A stretch of 64,000 nucleotides of DNA from Cladocopium goreaui (taxonomy: Eukaryota; Sar; Dinophyceae; Suessiales; Symbiodiniaceae): contig CAMXCT020000258.1 of the NCBI GenBank assembly GCA_947184155.2, forward strand, positions 434,501 through 498,500. The letters are read 5' to 3'. Made by a program: the position numbers and the translations under genes. The first letter of the stretch is position 1, and each line of letters begins with the position of its first letter. Positions 37,801 through 48,115 of this stretch are shown one piece after another. Below the pieces are notes generated by a model. The model was not told where the DNA came from, ran no database searches, and saw only the letters and a list, made by a program, of their open reading frames with translations.

Positions 37801-38891
37801 ATTCAGTTTATGATGTCATAGTGTTTGATGAGATATATTTTCATAATGTAGGCAAGTGGGCTTTAATATGGGACTTCTGTAAGAACAACCCTGATAAAAT
37901 AATAGTGGCAACTGGAGACACTAACCAGTTGAAAAACCCAGAGAGGGTAAGCAATGTAATGTCATTTGAGAAATATGCTAATCATTGTATTAATTTGATT
38001 TTTGAAAATAATATTATGCTATATGAATGTAAGAGATTGAAGACTGAAGAAGATAGACACAAATTAAGAGATGTCAAAAGAATGATTTTTGAAGGCACAC
38101 CTTTTAGAGAAATCATTGATAACTATTTCAAATGGACTGACAAGATAGAAATGTATGATAATAATATTGCTTATACGAATAACACCTGTAAAATGGTGTC
38201 AAGCAAAATCAGAGAAATGAAAAATATAACTGAAGAATATGTTATTGGTGAGGAAGTTATATGGCGAAAATATATCAAGACTATGGGCACAAGATTTAAT
38301 GTTAATTTTAAATTTAGGATTTCAAATATCGCTGGGGATATTGTTGTTTTACAAAATGTGGCAACAAATGAGAAGCAAAACATAAAAATAGAATTGTTGA
38401 GAAACCATTTTATATATGCTTACTGCTACACCGCACATTCAAAGCAAGGTTGTAGCGTTGATGGTGATATAGTCATATATGATTGGAATGAATGGTATGT
38501 TAGTAAGAATTGGTTTTTTACAAGTATCACAAGGGCTACTGATTTCAATAGAGTTAAGTTTTTCAAATATAATGAAGGTGAAGAAAGTAAATCTAAAAGG
38601 ATAGTAGAGCAGTATTTTGAGAGAAAGGTTTTAAATTACATTGAGCAAGACAAGAAAGCAGGTAGAAATGTAGAAGGAAATGATTATGTTGATGTAGATT
38701 TTTTGATGAACCTGATGAATACCCAGTGTGAGAATTGTAATGAACCGTTGGTGATAGATTTTGAAGATGGCAGGATTTCATCAAATATAACCTGTCAAAG
38801 AGTTAATTGTTGTGAAGCTCACTTTAAAGATAATTGTAAAGGTTATTGTGTGTCTTGTAATTGCGCTTTTTCAAATAAAATATCATTATAA
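34845..38891 (+). CDS. Multidomain replicase: OTU-like region, TV-Pol-like polymerase, SF1 helicase, zinc cluster
   Basis: A 1348-residue replication protein. Residues about 305-410 hold GECWINTLIDHYEE and later GNHIYTMND, an OTU-protease-like pattern (Cys early, His late). About 585-850 contain IELDRRKAYTK (polymerase motif A-like Asp), KKKMIACINIGLLEKQTNK (motif B-like) and VYSVKTDAFVID (motif C-like Asp), the order expected of TV-Pol, a family A-related polymerase found in transposons and virophages. From about 925 a superfamily 1 helicase follows: FAGSGKSYI (Walker A), VIVFDEIYF (Walker B), ATGDTNQL (III), TAHSKQG (V) and FTSITRATD (VI). The end (1294-1340) has CENC, CEAHFKDNC and CVSCNC, a zinc cluster. 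The helicase call is firm. The polymerase call rests on motif order, and the OTU call is weaker. Confidence 0.8.
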   Translation: MPSKNIQRNVEVLKGLTRGAKEDVKYRVDKVVEFYKDRKISQRETAQKLIKSLMSDNKRTATFAKKRFDKKFEQIEGRAPLNERMTTNRNKKDYVVRFQLYGFDNGHKAGGQRGFKDNQGDWHNLLAMEQPIQMNLKNVRDEDKLNETLVDKYVVRDKFDLWMERLKDRLRLKKDNPNKITRKQFDELKTREAWIKETGIDATLPKRRNTEGRYKEFEVIHDTALFDKLFKRLVEKHPDLKNNTNLGDYTSAIKILDITDVSNTGGGDDETKKKLKDGNEMGMYHYTINTEMDVDSDNLIDAIKNKKHTEGECWINTLIDHYEETLMDTKKWESKRMTRDKILKLMNLNEEEFRQNGASVEDMKPVFEEFKLTVRLYNCIGQKIYSYDPDKKNKNITVLFGMIKGNHIYTMNDNINGIAQRDFEKDMKISASTDFRLNSKEKPVKYDFFNGIDDIMGIVKENEDEEGEVNLVSGKSLNTIFCEFKRAKYEPKIIMGAGGNVASLKVKFNGLILNIRSQTLIDCAVDTCIRSNGADMFNKVNEAFFNFNKGMFNPNHKSYYHQDDLKICSMAHSIAPSGYFESIVEGKNTHIELDRRKAYTKSTIDIFEVPCFSEFDIWKKYDYSKNDFNKMNALTLYLVKSKVRNLFFNRTFNLIYGKFLKKYYDDVEVIYYKIPSNTYKVNYKKIVDELWKLKLDEDDEKDKLKKKMIACINIGLLEKQTNKAKKSIVFSKMVDAFYYQEKYGGDISIITETKWDGEVNGNDDDCLLEFDDKGNAIEPESDEKECAKIVDECKHYVLNISDTKTLRNGYKYVKELILQHHNFDMNEAYETLMRDDVMVYSVKTDAFVIDKCNLGKAKGVLKFGSEIGDWRWSDKFNFPSKAFSKQPSILCDIMEYENNTGDVKDEWNTDEIIDKHIMTNRRLMIRAEFAGSGKSYICKHLKNRNYKVLFVVHSNELGQQCGCEWATINKFFSISFGDERLTKFDYSVYDVIVFDEIYFHNVGKWALIWDFCKNNPDKIIVATGDTNQLKNPERVSNVMSFEKYANHCINLIFENNIMLYECKRLKTEEDRHKLRDVKRMIFEGTPFREIIDNYFKWTDKIEMYDNNIAYTNNTCKMVSSKIREMKNITEEYVIGEEVIWRKYIKTMGTRFNVNFKFRISNIAGDIVVLQNVATNEKQNIKIELLRNHFIYAYCYTAHSKQGCSVDGDIVIYDWNEWYVSKNWFFTSITRATDFNRVKFFKYNEGEESKSKRIVEQYFERKVLNYIEQDKKAGRNVEGNDYVDVDFLMNLMNTQCENCNEPLVIDFEDGRISSNITCQRVNCCEAHFKDNCKGYCVSCNCAFSNKISL

Positions 38892-38896
38892 ATATA

Positions 38897-39820
38897 ATGG
38901 CTGATAATAAGCAGAAGATTATTAGTGATATTTATTTTGATAGAAGTGGCTATGGAAGCAAGGCTACTACTTTAAAAGATGCCAGAGAGAAAGAACCGAC
39001 AATAAAAATGTCAGATGTTGAACAATTCTTTAAAAAGAATGTAGAAATAAAAGCAAAGCCAAGAGGTCATAATTCCTTCATAGCACCACATAATTTTCAC
39101 ACGTTCCAGATAGATTTGTTCTTTGTGGGTTATTATGATTTTGATGAAGAACAAAAATATAGAGGTGGGTTAGTGTGTATTGATGTTTTAAGCAAGTTTG
39201 CGGTGGTAGTTCCAATTAAAACAAAAAATGGTGAGGATGTCCTTGAGGCAACTAAAGAGGCATTAAAGAAAATGGGTAAGAAAAGTAAAATAATTTACAC
39301 TGATGATGAACGTGCCATAGCAGGTGAAGACTTTAAAAATTATGTGGAAGGTGAAGGTATTGAGTTGTATAGAACAAGAGGTCATCCCGCTTTTGCTGAG
39401 CGTTTCATAAAAACGTATAAGGATATGCTTTTCAAAAGAGTTGAAGCTGATGAAAAAGCTGAAAAGCAGAATATACAGTGGACAGACTACAATTTAGAAA
39501 TTATGCTCACATATAATGATAAGATGAAACACTCCGCCACAGGTATGACACCTAATCAAGCAAGGAAGGAGAAAAATGAATTTAGGGCAATGCTGAATGT
39601 AGCATCAAAGGCAAAGAAAGAAAGAATATACCCAACATTAGAGGTGGGAGACAAAGTAAAGATAATGAGAAAGAAAGCAATTACAGAGAAAGAAAGAACT
39701 TCCCACTGGCTAAAAGGTTATTATGTTGTGCAAGAGGTTGCAGAAAAGTTGAACCAACAATATTACAAATTAACTGATTACCCAAGATTGTTGATGAGGC
39801 ATGAACTTTTAAAGATTTAG
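38897..39820 (+). CDS. Retroviral-type (rve) DDE integrase
   Basis: A 307-residue integrase starting five bases after the replicase stop. The core triad fits D73 (FQIDLFF), D136 (IYTDDERA) and E168 (AFAERFIK), with 31 residues between the second Asp and Glu, close to the D,D-35-E norm. VCIDVLSKFAVVVPIK and HSATGMTPNQA are typical rve neighbours. The C-terminal part (VGDKVKIMRKK, then WLKGYYVVQEV and YYKLTDYP) looks like an SH3/chromo-type beta barrel, common in polinton integrases. It would insert the viral genome into host DNA. Its place at the right edge is usual for such elements. Confidence 0.88.
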   Translation: MADNKQKIISDIYFDRSGYGSKATTLKDAREKEPTIKMSDVEQFFKKNVEIKAKPRGHNSFIAPHNFHTFQIDLFFVGYYDFDEEQKYRGGLVCIDVLSKFAVVVPIKTKNGEDVLEATKEALKKMGKKSKIIYTDDERAIAGEDFKNYVEGEGIELYRTRGHPAFAERFIKTYKDMLFKRVEADEKAEKQNIQWTDYNLEIMLTYNDKMKHSATGMTPNQARKEKNEFRAMLNVASKAKKERIYPTLEVGDKVKIMRKKAITEKERTSHWLKGYYVVQEVAEKLNQQYYKLTDYPRLLMRHELLKI

Positions 39821-40241
39821 TGTATTTAGACAGCCTTATAAGCACTTTTCCCTGTTGATGAAACCCTGAGTCCTGAGATGATTGATTTGATGTGCTCTTT
39901 TGGTTTGTGTTTTGTCCTTCAGTTGTTTTTCTGTTTTTCCCTTCTGCCCCGACATGGCTTCGTCATCAATATCCTCTTCATCCTGCTGTCGGGACGCTCA
40001 GGTGCTGGGAACATGTCAGTCGCAGGTTTGAAGCTGTGAATTTGCCTTCTTGGACAGCTTGACCATGGAATTTGTTTCAATTTGAGCATCTATGACATTC
40101 TATGACATTCTCAGTTTGAAAGCTACGGCTAGGAATTCGGCGTTATTTTTCCGGATCTTTTATGTTGTTCCGTAGCTGTTTGTACAGGTGTTGCCTCAAA
40201 CCAGTTGGGGACACATTTTCACTCAGGGCGTCGGCGTTGCC
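39821..40241. other. Right junction of the virus and host leader region
   Basis: The sequence changes from AT-rich viral to mixed composition near 39,835. A long pyrimidine-rich tract (39,900-39,950, TTTTTCTGTTTTTCCCTTCT) is followed by CCCCGACATGG and an ATG frame that does not stay open long. This may be a host intron end and exon. No viral terminal repeat could be identified because the other viral end is missing. Confidence 0.4.
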
Positions 40242-40627
40242 ATGGCGCTCAACGCTGTTTTGTTCGCTCGCCTCATCATTGCATTGAGCGTTGCAGTTGC
40301 CGGAGACAACAGCACCGAGCAGGGGGACCCCGACGGGCTTGTTAAATGCTTGGAACCTCCAAACTCTACATGGATGACAGTTTGCACTTGCCGCTGCTGT
40401 CTTGCCTCTCGAGTTGCGCAAACCAGAGCGGGGGCGAGTGTTTTGACACGCTTGTCTCATGCATCACTACTGCATGCCGGGAAAATGCTGATGATTGCAA
40501 AGCTTATGTTTCTACAGTCCATAAGGCATGCAACGAAAAGTGCGGCATGGACTTCTGGTGTCCACTACAGTGTTTTGCCAAATTCCAACAGGACAGGAAA
40601 AATTGTGAAAATATGAAGCCGCTGTAG
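40242..40627 (+). pseudogene. Host cysteine-rich secreted-type protein with a frame break
   Basis: The ATG at 40242 opens MALNAVLFARLIIALSVAVAG, a clear signal peptide, followed by an acidic stretch. The cysteine-rich continuation is in another frame (ending at the TAG at 40625-40627): LLSCLSSCANQSGGECFDTL, then CITTACRENADDCKAYVSTV, then CNEKCGMDFWCPLQCF. These regularly spaced cysteine pairs suggest a helical disulphide-rich secreted domain. The switch must occur between about 40,343 and 40,375. It could be a frameshift mutation, a sequencing error or a very short intron. No family is recognised. Confidence 0.5.
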
Positions 40628-43380
40628 AGACACCTTGAGAGCTTCCTGCGCCAACAGGGCGAGTTGCAAAACAATGCTGCAGATGATTGCAGATGCTATT
40701 GAAAAGGTACGTGGGAAGGTTTGAGGGTGTCAAGTAGGAATAGGACAGTGTTTCAATGTGTTTCAATAGCGCATTCATGCCAGTGAGCCTTCATAAGCTT
40801 GACATTCAGCTCATTCATGTCTGATAGAAAGGCAAAGGCTCCCAAGCACTTGAGAAGACCGGCACGAACAAGTATGGACCCGCACGTTTTTCACGCCATT
40901 TCGCCCCAAAAGTTTGGATTGCTGTGCCATTTACATTGCGCTGAGGTTAAGAAGACATGGTCATCAACAAGTTCATGAAGGGTGGTGGGCATAGTAATTG
41001 CGGTAATTAAAGAGATTTGAGATTGAGAAAGATGTGATGCTGTTGTGATATGCTAGTTTGTATGTATGCTGGTATGTATGCTGGGGGTTGGGATAGTATA
41101 TTGGCTGGGGGTTGAAGCTTCCCCTATAGGGGCAGACTGTGGTAATTAATCCCATAATCTTCATAATAAATGATTATGAAAATTATGTTGATTATCCCCA
41201 TAAATTTGATAAAATAATTCTATTAAATTTATGTTGCAATTATTTTCTAGGACTATTTCTAGCAATTATGATTTCTAGCAATAACACATGAAATAGATAA
41301 GGTAAGATGATGTATATTTGTATATGCTTTGATAAAAATTATTCAATACAATTATGATTATTATATTGTATATTTTTTTACGGATGAGACGGATGAGATG
41401 GGTTGATATGATGAGGTTGTTATGGTTTATGTTATTGGTTTTATTAATTAATAGTGGGTTGTTAGGATTTTGTTATTGTTGTTTTGTTGTTATGTTTTTG
41501 TTTGTATTTTGTTTGTAGTAGGTTGTTTTGATTTTGTTATTGTTGTTATGATTTATGGTATAGACTATTTTATAATCTATTGTATTGCTTATGTTGTTTT
41601 GTTTTTTCTTTTTGTTGTTTGTTGTTCTGATTTGTGTTATTGATTTCTATGAGGTGCTGCTCCCCTGTTTTTGGTATTAACCCTATAGAATTTGCTTGTA
41701 TAATAATGTGGGCGGTTAGATGAGAAAGACGGGGGAGCAACAGTCTAACTATGGTAGATATACATGTATATACATGTATATATATATTGGAATACCCAAC
41801 GGTTATCCATCCGTCCTCAGCTTCGCCATTTGAGGACTTTCAGGAGTTCTACAGCATGATGCGACCTCAAAAACATTCGCATGGATTGAAACTTGCCTGC
41901 TTCCAACCATTGTATATGGCTCGTTGGATAGAATTATGGGAAATCATGGGGGGTAGCAGCTGGGTGTGTGTGCGGATTGGCGCTACAAAAAAATGCTAAT
42001 CCAAGATAAGTAGTTCACCTCCAAGATAAGTAGTTCACCCAAAATGGTGATTAGATGGGACAATGGGATATGTCATGGTGGTATAGAGCGACAGTGCGTA
42101 TTTCATGGCCGTGTTGATGGTGGATTAATACAAAAATCTTGAAAGCATGTATATCATGATATACGGGTCCGAACTTTGGAGGATGGGTAAACACGATACC
42201 GTCTGGTAAACAAACGTCGCTGGCTGGAAAATCCTTTAGAGATGATTTTCCCAGCTATAAACCTCTATTTAGTTCGGGGAGTTCCCAGATTGCCATTTTT
42301 TGATTGCCACAGGGTAATTTAGCCGTCATGTTTTGTGATATGTGATGTTCAGTCAACCCCACCTCGAAATAGGTACCATTGCTCCCCAGAAACCCTGCTT
42401 GGGTGTTGACTCTGATTATTTTTGGGCCGGTTGGGTCGGGTAAAAAAATCCGTGCTCATCAAAGGGGGGAAGATGATAGCCAGCTGAAAGATAATCGAAT
42501 CTGCAGGGCAGTGCCCAAATACGTTGTTGGTGTTGAAAAAGGTCTTACCCTAGTTTTTTTTCGAGGGATTCCGTGATTGATGACCTGCAAACTTTGATAC
42601 GCCAGCGCAAAAATCAGACTTTGGATTTGTACTATCATTTGGGGATTTCCATAAATGGGTGTCCCAAAATGGATGGTTTATTTCATGGAACATCCTACTA
42701 AAATGGATGATAAGTAGGGGTACCCCTATTTTAGGAAACCACCATATTTTAATAATTTGTAAAGGTGGAAAGATATGCAGCTGGAAAAGTCAATCTTTTG
42801 CAGGGCAAAGACCTGACCCCCCGAAACCACTTATGTTTCATGGTTTATGTTCACCCATCTATATAACTGTATCGAAACGTACTTGGGGGGCCAACGCACG
42901 ATCTATAATCACATATATATATATATACATATATATTGTGAGCAAGCAATCATAGGTTTGTACTGGTTTGTTTAAGGGAAATCTACTGGAAGCCATACTG
43001 TTTCTCCTTGGACAATGAGGGTTTTCCTGCAACATTGTCCTTCTCGGTGAGAATTTGATCTCGTCCCCTGCATCCACCACAGTTATGGCCCAAAAAACAC
43101 TTATAAATGGGATGAACTAACTCCTGTAACTAAGGTGAAAAAATATCATATATATATATATATACATCATATAAATATATACAATATATACTTTTGACAA
43201 TATCACTTTAGGTTGAGGTTTTCTGGTGGGGAGGCAGTTATCACCGTTTTCAGGGCAACTGCATGGTGACAACTCGCTGGTGCTTCCGCTCGCAGGAATA
43301 GGTCGGAATCGATGCAATCCAGCAGTGTCCATAGGTCCAGCACCTTGGAGCAGTGCGCTGAGCAGTGGGAGAAAAAAAGT
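40628..43380. other. Host intergenic DNA
   Basis: No gene is supported. GT-rich low-complexity DNA lies at 41,380-41,640 (TTGTTATTGTTGTT-type). A 20-21-bp direct duplication (CCAAGATAAGTAGTTCACC) is at about 42,000-42,040. Short TA repeats occur at 42,910-42,940 and 43,145-43,190. Scattered ORFs lack protein-like composition. Confidence 0.45.
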
Positions 43381-43394
43381 GGTTGGTGGTTGAT

Positions 43395-43450
43395 CTATGG
43401 TAAATCTATGGTAAATCTATGGTAAATCTATGGTAAATCTATGGTAATCA
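43395..43450. repeat. Tandem 12-bp repeat
   Basis: ATCTATGGTAA with small variation is repeated five times in a row, a simple minisatellite next to a MITE-like repeat. Confidence 0.8.
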
Positions 43451-43480
43451 ATAATCAACCATATTAAAATAACATATATC

Positions 43481-43598
43481 TGGTTGGTGGTTGACCTACC
43501 CCTCTGAAAAATGATGGAGTTAAAGTCAGTTGGGATGATGACATTCCCAATATGATGGGAAAAGCATAAAATTCCATGGTTCCAAACCACCAACCAGG
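43481..43598. repeat. MITE-like family R4 (TGGTTGGTGG termini)
   Basis: Starts TGGTTGGTGGTT and ends AACCACCAACCA, with TGAAAAAT...AGTTGGGAT in the middle. Related copies are at 47293-47400 and 53959-54063, and a partial one begins at 62450. Length is about 105-120 bp. Inverted ends and short length fit a non-autonomous DNA transposon. Confidence 0.7.
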
Positions 43599-44380
43599 TA
43601 TGCATTTGACTTAGACTTACTGGTGCTTAGTAGGGAATAAGGGAATGATCCATAATCACTAGTAATAATAATCCCAGCAACCCCCATTCCCATCTATTCC
43701 CGACGTTTAGCACCAGTAAGGGATGGCCCCCCCCAGTTATAAGTTGGTTTATAAACCATGAAATAACACCCATTAACTACAGTGATATCCACCATAAACC
43801 ATAGAATTCAGCCACTTTTCAGGCAACTGAACGCTATCCTGGGGGCCCCACCCTGTACGGGTGTGTCTGGCCCAAACTACCGCCATTTTTCTTTGTGAAA
43901 ATATCTGAAAATATGGGAACACGATGATTCACCATTGGGTTTAGGGGTACACTATTCTCCGAACCAAAAGGGGGGATACCCCCCAGACAGCTATCATGAG
44001 AAAATGATGAGTTCCACAGTTCCACCAGTGGATTTTCAGACAAACCCATATTGGGCTCTACTCACCTGGTAAAAGGGGATCAAACTCCCAATCCATTCTT
44101 AGAGTAGCATGGAGTACAATGTTTGTTGCCCTATAAAACCCATGAGCTGTAGTCCAAGTACCATGTGAACCATAGTTATTGGAGTTGTACACCAGCTTAC
44201 CTATCCAGGGGGCCCACATTGTACGGGGAAAATTCTCTGATAAGTTGGAAAATCATCAAATTAATCCCAAAACCAACGATCAAAGTGGCATTTTTCAATG
44301 CAAAAATCAACTTTTAATCTGGGGATGGGCCAAAATTCAATCCCTTGAAAGGACCACCGATTTTAGGATATTTTTAGTAT

Positions 44381-44485
44381 TACCCTCCGGTAAACTAACA
44401 TAGCTATTGAAAATTGCCCATTTATAGTTGATTTACCCATTAAAAATGGTGATTTTCCATAGTCATGTTAGTTTACCAAAGGGTA
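44381..44485. repeat. MITE-like family R1 (TACCCTCTGGTAAACTAACA termini)
   Basis: Long inverted ends (TACCCTCCGGTAAACTAACATAG and near complement) with a central ATTTACCC, about 105 bp. TA at both ends could be a TA target duplication, as in mariner-type MITEs. Copies recur at 44625-44734, 44947-45057, 48971-49082, 55872-55976, 60329-60433, 60746-60853, 61464-61566, 62235-62345 and 63572-63671, plus a short one at about 51085-51157. Confidence 0.8.
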
Positions 44486-44624
44486 AGAATCTAATTTTTG
44501 GCGTATTAAATGTTGATTTATAACCATATGGGCGATTCGGCGATAGCTCTAAATATGTTCACCGGAACTAGAAGAAAGCAATGGATGGAATGGGGATTTT
44601 GCACTAGCCCATATTTGGGTCCAC

Positions 44625-44734
44625 TACCCTCTGGTAAATTAACATAGACCCTGGCAGATATGGGTTGGAAGATTAGTTTCCATTAAAACTAGGCTATTTT
44701 CAGGGTCTACTGTATATTAATTTACCAGAGGGTA
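44625..44734. repeat. R1 copy with a different core
   Basis: The ends are R1 (TACCCTCTGGTAAATTAACA and complement), but the centre contains CATAGACCCTG...CAGGGTCTACTG, a second inverted pair not seen in other copies. Confidence 0.75.
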
Positions 44735-44946
44735 ACGTAAAATCGGATCGAACTAATGATCCAGTTTTTGGACCATGGGGTAGCTACAGATGTAGCCCTT
44801 AACAGTTATAAGTGTTTCAGAAAGCCGCATTTAACTGACATGTATGTATGTATGCATGCATGTATATATATATATGTTATACATAAATGCAGTTGCGGGA
44901 TTTACAATTCATCCCATTTGGAACTCTTAAGGGCCATACGCAACGA

Positions 44947-45057
44947 TACCCTCTGGTAAACTAACATGGCTATTGAAAATTACCATTTATAATTGATTTA
45001 CCCAGGTATAAAATGGTGATTATCCATGTTTTTTTGTATATATGTTTACCAGGGGTA
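44947..45057. repeat. R1 copy
   Basis: R1 inverted ends with CATGGCTATTGAAAATTACC near the left side. The right end is less conserved (TTTACCAGGGGTA). Confidence 0.75.
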
Positions 45058-45194
45058 AATCCCATCAATCATATGAACTCCTCATAGTTTCCTATGTTCT
45101 TCCGTTAGGTCGTCGCACTTCGAAAAAATGTGTGACCGATCCTCCCTATGGATCAGAAAAGTGTTGAGGAACAGCATTGGAACATGGGAATGTA

Positions 45195-45553
45195 TACCCT
45201 CTGGATATTTAACATAACTATCCCATATGTCAATGGGAATTCCAGGATCCTAAAATGGAGGTACTGCACCATATAAGGCCATATTTTGTGGGAATATTCC
45301 CTTACATAGGCCTTATATATGGCAGGTACCTCCAATTTAGGTTCCTAGAACGGCCATTGAATATGCTCCATGATGCTGGTATATTTACCTACATAACTGA
45401 GTGATTTATGAAATTTATGTTGAGCAAATGTTGTAATTAAATATTCCAGCACCATGGAGCATATGGGTGTGGAACATCACCATGTTTAATGGGTAAATCA
45501 ACTATTTCTATGGTCATGTTCATTAGCAAACGGTTATAGTTTACCAGAGGGTA
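45195..45553. repeat. R1 copy split by R2 and R3 insertions
   Basis: An R1 left end at 45195-45229 and right end ending at 45553 are separated by an R2 unit (45230-45360) followed directly by an R3 unit (45361-45467). Nesting shows R1 is older here than R2 and R3. Confidence 0.7.
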
Positions 45554-47292
45554 CCCTCTGGTTATTTATCATAGCTATGGTATAGATGGAAAATGGTCCG
45601 TTTATAGATTATAAACATGATAATTTACCGTTATTGAAAATGATGATTTTCCATGGCAAACCGTTATATAGATATAGGTTAATGGGATTTATAGCTGGCC
45701 CTAAATACCAGTTATGTTTGTCAGTTTTAACCCTATTTATGGAACAACCCATCAAAATAATCATAAACAAATCATTGCTATTTCGGGTACAAATATTAAT
45801 GGTTGCATAGGAGATATAACTCGGACATAATTAAATTAAATACAATGAAACATCAGTGGAGTATTAATGAGAGATAATGGGATATCAATGTTAATGGAAT
45901 ATGTGTTAATACCTTTCGGTGTCATTATATATACATGACGGGCCGCTTGGAAATTCCGACGCCTAGCTATGAAGGTTTATATTATAGCTGGGATCATCAT
46001 TGAACAAAGTCACGTTTTTTTCCGCTACCCTCCGGTAACCAAATCACCAGCGGGATGTGAACAGATTTATTTATAAGAATTCATGGATGGCAAGCGTGGG
46101 TTGAAGCTGAAATTATGGTAACTAATATTCTGTCAAATCCCTTCAAAAATGAGTCCCTGGCATGAATAATTAGATCCAATTCAGAAGGTGTTTCTAGTGG
46201 GGGGTATTTGATACCAGGGGAAAACACATGGTTTGGTGATTGCTTATGACCTCATATTTCAAGCGGAAAGGATCAGAGGTTCGCATTGCTGTTTGTCCAC
46301 ACTGTTGTGCCGATCATCTATGGTAGAGTATCATGCTGAATCATATTTACTGTACGAAATTCAATTGTTGCTGCGAAGATACCGCATTCGGCTAGTAGGA
46401 ATTCTATAATGTAAGGCCGCAAAACGATTTCTAAGTATTTCTAAGTTGGTTTATAATAAATCCAATAACTGGTTTTATAAGTATGGTTTATGGATGTTTA
46501 TGGTACTTAAAACTTATAACTGTATACTTAATGGGGTTTATAAAGCACAAACATCACGGCGGCTCCACATTGTAGCAATGGTTGTTGATCTGCTTAAAGC
46601 CAACGTCTTAGTGGGAGAAACGGTCAACAAGTCTACAGCTGTAGCCCTTAAGAGTAAGAAGTGGCTAAGTCACTTTATTCAAGTGATATAATTACAACAA
46701 TAGTGGAGTTATAATTCCTATTTCTGTACAGCAACTGATAATGGCCAGAGCTGTAGTCCATTCTAGTCCCCAAAACAGCTCAGACTCAGTATGGCTACAA
46801 CGCCGACGACATCCAACAATCAGCTCTATACATCGGCAACCGTGTTTCGTGGTCACGAACATGCCCCAAATCTTGGCAAAACCATTTGACCAAACCTGAT
46901 CAGGAAATTCCTCCCCCCAAAAAAACAAGCTGTATTGCTTGGTATTTGATCTAATCGTTGTGTAGACTCATGAAATGGATCTAAATAGGGTATTTAACAT
47001 CCAACATGATATATTTATTCAATTTATTCCTGATTCCCAGCTACATTGTGAACTTGAAATATCTTGTTTTCCTATACTGGTCTGATCTTTTGATTAGCGC
47101 ATTCCCCACGGGATTTGTTGCATGAATCATGGACTCGTCCCAGCCGGGTAGCTGCGTATTATAGTTCTGATGCAAATGGTTCGCAAAAATCGTCATAACT
47201 GGGTGATATATGTGATATCCACCATTTTTGGATAGCCTATATATACATAATTATAGACAGACATACATACATGTGTATATATATATATAATA

Positions 47293-47400
47293 TGGTTGGT
47301 GGTTTGGAACATGGCTGTTATTTTCCATCATATGCTGGGGATGTCATCCTTCCCATTGACTTTCATATTTTTCAAGATGGTTATGGCACCACCAACCAGG
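47293..47400. repeat. R4 copy
   Basis: TGGTTGGTGGTTTGGAACAT at the left and ACCAACCAGG at the right, 108 bp. Confidence 0.72.
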
Positions 47401-47689
47401 GGTTATACTTTCTATAAATTGGGCTATTTCACTGACTTATAACTGGTATTTCGGGTCAAAACAGCCTCCATTGAGTTGGGGGATTTCCCACAAAAAGGGG
47501 TTTCTTGCTGGTGGTCCCGCAAGGAACTCGCAGTGACCAAACCACGTCGTCAGTGACACGTTAGAATGATCCCGGTAGCTGCGATAGCTGATCCCGCCTG
47601 AAACTGGATGGTGGTTACCTGGTTGGAAGTGAGCTTGAAGGAAAAAAATCACTTTCTTCGAGTGATCCCCAACCTGAACCACTATTCTG

Positions 47690-47905
47690 ACATACCATTT
47701 GGAAGTATATATGGCATATTTATTCTGACATTCTATCTGACAATATCTGACATTCTTTCTGGCATATACTTTGACATTCTATCTGGTATCTATTTTGACA
47801 TACTTTCTGGCATATATTCTGACATTCTTTTTGGCATTTTATCTGGCATCTTTTCAGGCATTCATTCTGGCATTCTTTCTGGCATTTGTTCTGACATCTG
47901 GCAGG
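47690..47905. repeat. Minisatellite of TCTGGCATTTT / TCTGACATTC units
   Basis: Repeated short units (about 12-27 bases, with TTCTGACATTCTATCTGGCA as the clearest phrase) fill the stretch. One frame reads DILSGIYF-type repeats and the other strand CQKECQN-type repeats; both are by-products of the repeat. Confidence 0.8.
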
Positions 47906-48115
47906 GACCGCTGCGATCTTGCGCTTGCAGTTGATGTCCGTCGGGGAGCACTCTGATCTTGGGTTTGCTGTTCGGGTCTGGCAGGGACCGCTGCGATCTC
48001 GCGCTTGCAGTTGAGGTCCGGCGGGGAGCACTCTGATCTTGGGTTTGCTATTGCTGTTCGGGTCTGGCAGGGACCGCTGTGATCTCGCGCTTGCAGTTGA
48101 TGTCCGGAGCAGGAG
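47896..48115. repeat. Three tandem copies of a GC-rich unit (about 80-90 bp)
   Basis: GGCAGGGACCGCTGCGATCT recurs near 47,901, 47,981 and 48,066, each followed by CGCTTGCAGTTGATGTCCG and TGATCTTGGGTTTGCT elements (the last copy is incomplete). GC-rich compared with surroundings. No gene is indicated. Confidence 0.8.

Larger units (their letters stand above)
1..39835. mobile_element. Integrated polinton-like virus (provirus), left end outside the window
   Basis: An AT-rich gene block holds the hallmark set of polinton-like viruses: A32-type packaging ATPase, penton-like protein, double-jelly-roll major capsid protein, a polymerase-helicase replicase and an rve integrase at the right edge. Gene order after ignoring the nested insertion is ATPase (+), small ORF and fibre (-), zinc protein (-), GIY-YIG (-), penton (-), then a rightward block of lipase-like, capsid, GIY-YIG, small proteins, replicase and integrase. 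Without the retroelement about 17.2 kb of virus is visible. Base composition becomes less AT-rich just after the integrase stop, so the right edge is put near 39,835. No terminal inverted repeat could be tested because the left end is not here. The right edge is approximate. Confidence 0.85.
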
